From assembly GCF_042682785.1 (NCBI RefSeq), contig NZ_JBHUIB010000003.1:372001-436000 (forward strand): DNA of 64,000 nucleotides, given 5' to 3'. Source of the DNA: Thalassotalea_F euphylliae (lineage in GTDB: Bacteria; Pseudomonadota; Gammaproteobacteria; Enterobacterales; Alteromonadaceae). The stretch's first letter is position 1; the number at the start of each line of letters is the position of its first letter. Both the position numbers and the translations under genes were made by a program. Below the pieces are notes generated by a model. That model was given only the letters and a program-made list of their open reading frames with translations. It searched no databases and was not told where the DNA came from. This document shows positions 62,586 to 64,000 of this stretch, in pieces.

Positions 62586-64000
62586 CTAGAAAGTAAACTT
62601 AACGCTTGCTTTGAATATTCTGCCCAGTGCGCTGTATGTGCTTGGGAAGGTGTTACCTGAATTGAAAGCCGTAGAGCCAGCTTCACCGCCAACAACGGGT
62701 GGATCTTCTTCCGTAATGTTGTCTATGCCAAAGGTTAACTTGGTATTTTCACCCAGGTTATAGCTAGCGAATAGATCGATGTAGTCATACGAGTCTATCG
62801 ATCTGAACTCTTCAAATGATCCCTCTGCTTGGACTTCTTCCATATCGATCGAGCTCAAGTGGCGCCAAAGTAGTGATACTGTTAGGTCATCCATGTTCCA
62901 GCTAACACGCTGATTCCAAGTGGTTTCAGGTGTAGGTGAACAGTTATTTCCGTACATACCTAAACAATCAATAATCGGTAAAACCTCAGAAGACTGCCTT
63001 TCATTGGTCAAGTAATGGTTTACATTGGTGGCAAAATTAAGTTCGCCCCAATCTTCCATACCGACATTGAAATATAGTCCAATCTCTAAACCTTCTGCAC
63101 GGCGATAACTTAGGTTGGTGGTGTAAGTCTGAATACCTGCACCAGAAATAGTTAAGTCGCCGCCAATACGAACGATTTTTTCACACTCGCTAGTGACACC
63201 GAAGGTATAACACGCATCTAACGTTTGCTGAGCTGTAAAGGTGCCGATCGTATTGTCAACTTCAATGTCGTAGTAATCAACTGACAGTTCAAGGTTGAGT
63301 AAATCATCATTGGTATAAACAAAGCCGGCAGTGAATGTATCTGCTTCCTCTGCTTCAGGCAATTGCTCTGGGTTTGTGCCCTGGAAGGCGTTGACTTGCC
63401 CAGAAATTACGTCTTGCACTTTACCAACTTGTGCATCTGTCATTCCCGTAGAAATACACAGCTCACGTAGGCGAGCATCAATGTTGCCAGCATTTGCTAC
63501 TGAACATGGGTCTAGCAAAGCGTTGCTCAACCCCGTTACGACAGGTGCTGCTATTTCACCAACGTTTGGCGCGCGTGTAGCTGCTTGATCCATAACGCGA
63601 ATGAGTAAGTCCTCAACAGGTCGCCAGCTTAAACCAATTTTCCATGTGTCGTTGCTACCAACTGAGTCATAGTCTGCACTACGGTATGCAAACTCTAAGT
63701 CCAGAGTTTCCGCCATGAACTGGCCATCAAATATCGGTAAGACACCTTCGAAGAACAGCTCTTCAACTTTGAAGCCACCTTTAATTGGTAAAGTGTTACC
63801 GCCAGCGCCACCTAAACAGCTCGAGGGCGCTTCTTTAAGGCACTCATCAGGAATGGTTTCACCCGTTTCACGGCGATGCTCGTAGCCCAAGCTAAGGCTC
63901 ATTGGCACACCAGCAGTAGGTAGCTCTATAAAGTTAAGCGGGCCACTAACACTTGCTGTAAACACTTCCTGTTCATATTCTTGTTTGATTAACGCAGTAG
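62586..64000 (-). CDS. TonB-dependent receptor, C-terminal part
   Basis: The minus-strand frame is open from the window edge to the stop at 62586, so the N-terminal part lies outside. The visible 471 codons are beta-barrel sequence of an outer-membrane TonB-dependent receptor: alternating strands, the conserved IGLSWRPVEDLLIRVMDQAATRAPNVGE region, and a C-terminal end FKASVKFTF with a terminal Phe typical of barrel insertion. Extracellular loops hold paired cysteines (DECLKEAPSSC; DACYTFGVTSEC; CLGMYGNNC). It belongs with the large receptor family of marine gammaproteobacteria; the substrate is unknown without the plug and neighbours. Confidence 0.88.
   Translation of the reverse strand, partial: TALIKQEYEQEVFTASVSGPLNFIELPTAGVPMSLSLGYEHRRETGETIPDECLKEAPSSCLGGAGGNTLPIKGGFKVEELFFEGVLPIFDGQFMAETLDLEFAYRSADYDSVGSNDTWKIGLSWRPVEDLLIRVMDQAATRAPNVGEIAAPVVTGLSNALLDPCSVANAGNIDARLRELCISTGMTDAQVGKVQDVISGQVNAFQGTNPEQLPEAEEADTFTAGFVYTNDDLLNLELSVDYYDIEVDNTIGTFTAQQTLDACYTFGVTSECEKIVRIGGDLTISGAGIQTYTTNLSYRRAEGLEIGLYFNVGMEDWGELNFATNVNHYLTNERQSSEVLPIIDCLGMYGNNCSPTPETTWNQRVSWNMDDLTVSLLWRHLSSIDMEEVQAEGSFEEFRSIDSYDYIDLFASYNLGENTKLTFGIDNITEEDPPVVGGEAGSTAFNSGNTFPSTYSALGRIFKASVKFTF

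Overview
This window looks like chromosomal DNA of a marine gammaproteobacterium of the order Alteromonadales (Colwelliaceae, Alteromonadaceae or a related family). The evidence is moderate-to-low GC, an E. coli-like core gene order (hisGDCBHA-F-IE; rppH-ptsP; lgt-thyA; yhbY/rlmE-ftsH-folP-glmM-tpiA-secG-tRNA-Leu) and several gene families common in that order (VolA/Pla-1-type lipase, COG3014/YcfL/LpoB lipoproteins, a TonB-dependent receptor). The taxon is an inference from gene content. I see no insertion sequence, prophage, integrase or CRISPR array.

Layout. 1-3.7 kb: the start of an M13 peptidase lipoprotein (cut by the window edge), a TetR regulator, a ThrE-type exporter, a 58-residue membrane protein and an NRDE protein. 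3.8-6.7 kb: a compact sugar-acid operon (class II aldolase, DgoD-like dehydratase, hexose-phosphate mutarotase). 6.7-16.9 kb: a diguanylate cyclase, mutH divergent from rppH-ptsP, a TSUP permease, lgt-thyA, a MAPEG protein, a GNAT protein and an orphan periplasmic binding protein. 16.9-24.4 kb: the complete histidine operon on the minus strand, with a leader peptide carrying five consecutive His codons and an attenuator. 24.8-29.7 kb: yoaA, tsaB and small uncharacterised genes. 29.8-36.9 kb: lipid-related genes (fadD, yciK, a VolA/Pla-1-type lipase preceded by a near-consensus FadR-like site), then sohB and a thiopurine methyltransferase. 36.9-45.1 kb: an NhaC antiporter, fklB, dapB and carAB. 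45.3-53.5 kb: greA through secG and tRNA-Leu(GAG).

54.8-59.4 kb holds the most unusual locus. A tight seven-gene operon encodes an RsbW/SpoIIAB-like kinase, a SpoIIAA-like STAS protein with an intact DSSG phosphoacceptor motif, an Mla-type lipid ABC transporter (ATPase, permease, MCE protein, MlaC-like periplasmic carrier) and a SpoIIE-type PP2C phosphatase. This is a complete partner-switching module built around a lipid transporter with no sigma factor beside it. It suggests that the STAS protein takes the place of MlaB and that transport is switched by phosphorylation.

59.5-62.5 kb: an envelope lipoprotein cluster (COG3014 protein, YcfL-like, LpoB, glycine-zipper protein). 62.6-64 kb: the C-terminal part of a TonB-dependent receptor that runs off the window.

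Many start codons are GTG or TTG (rppH, hisA, tsaB, carA, rlmE, ftsH, the TPMT gene and the gene at 39260); several are supported by Shine-Dalgarno sequences and by family N-termini.
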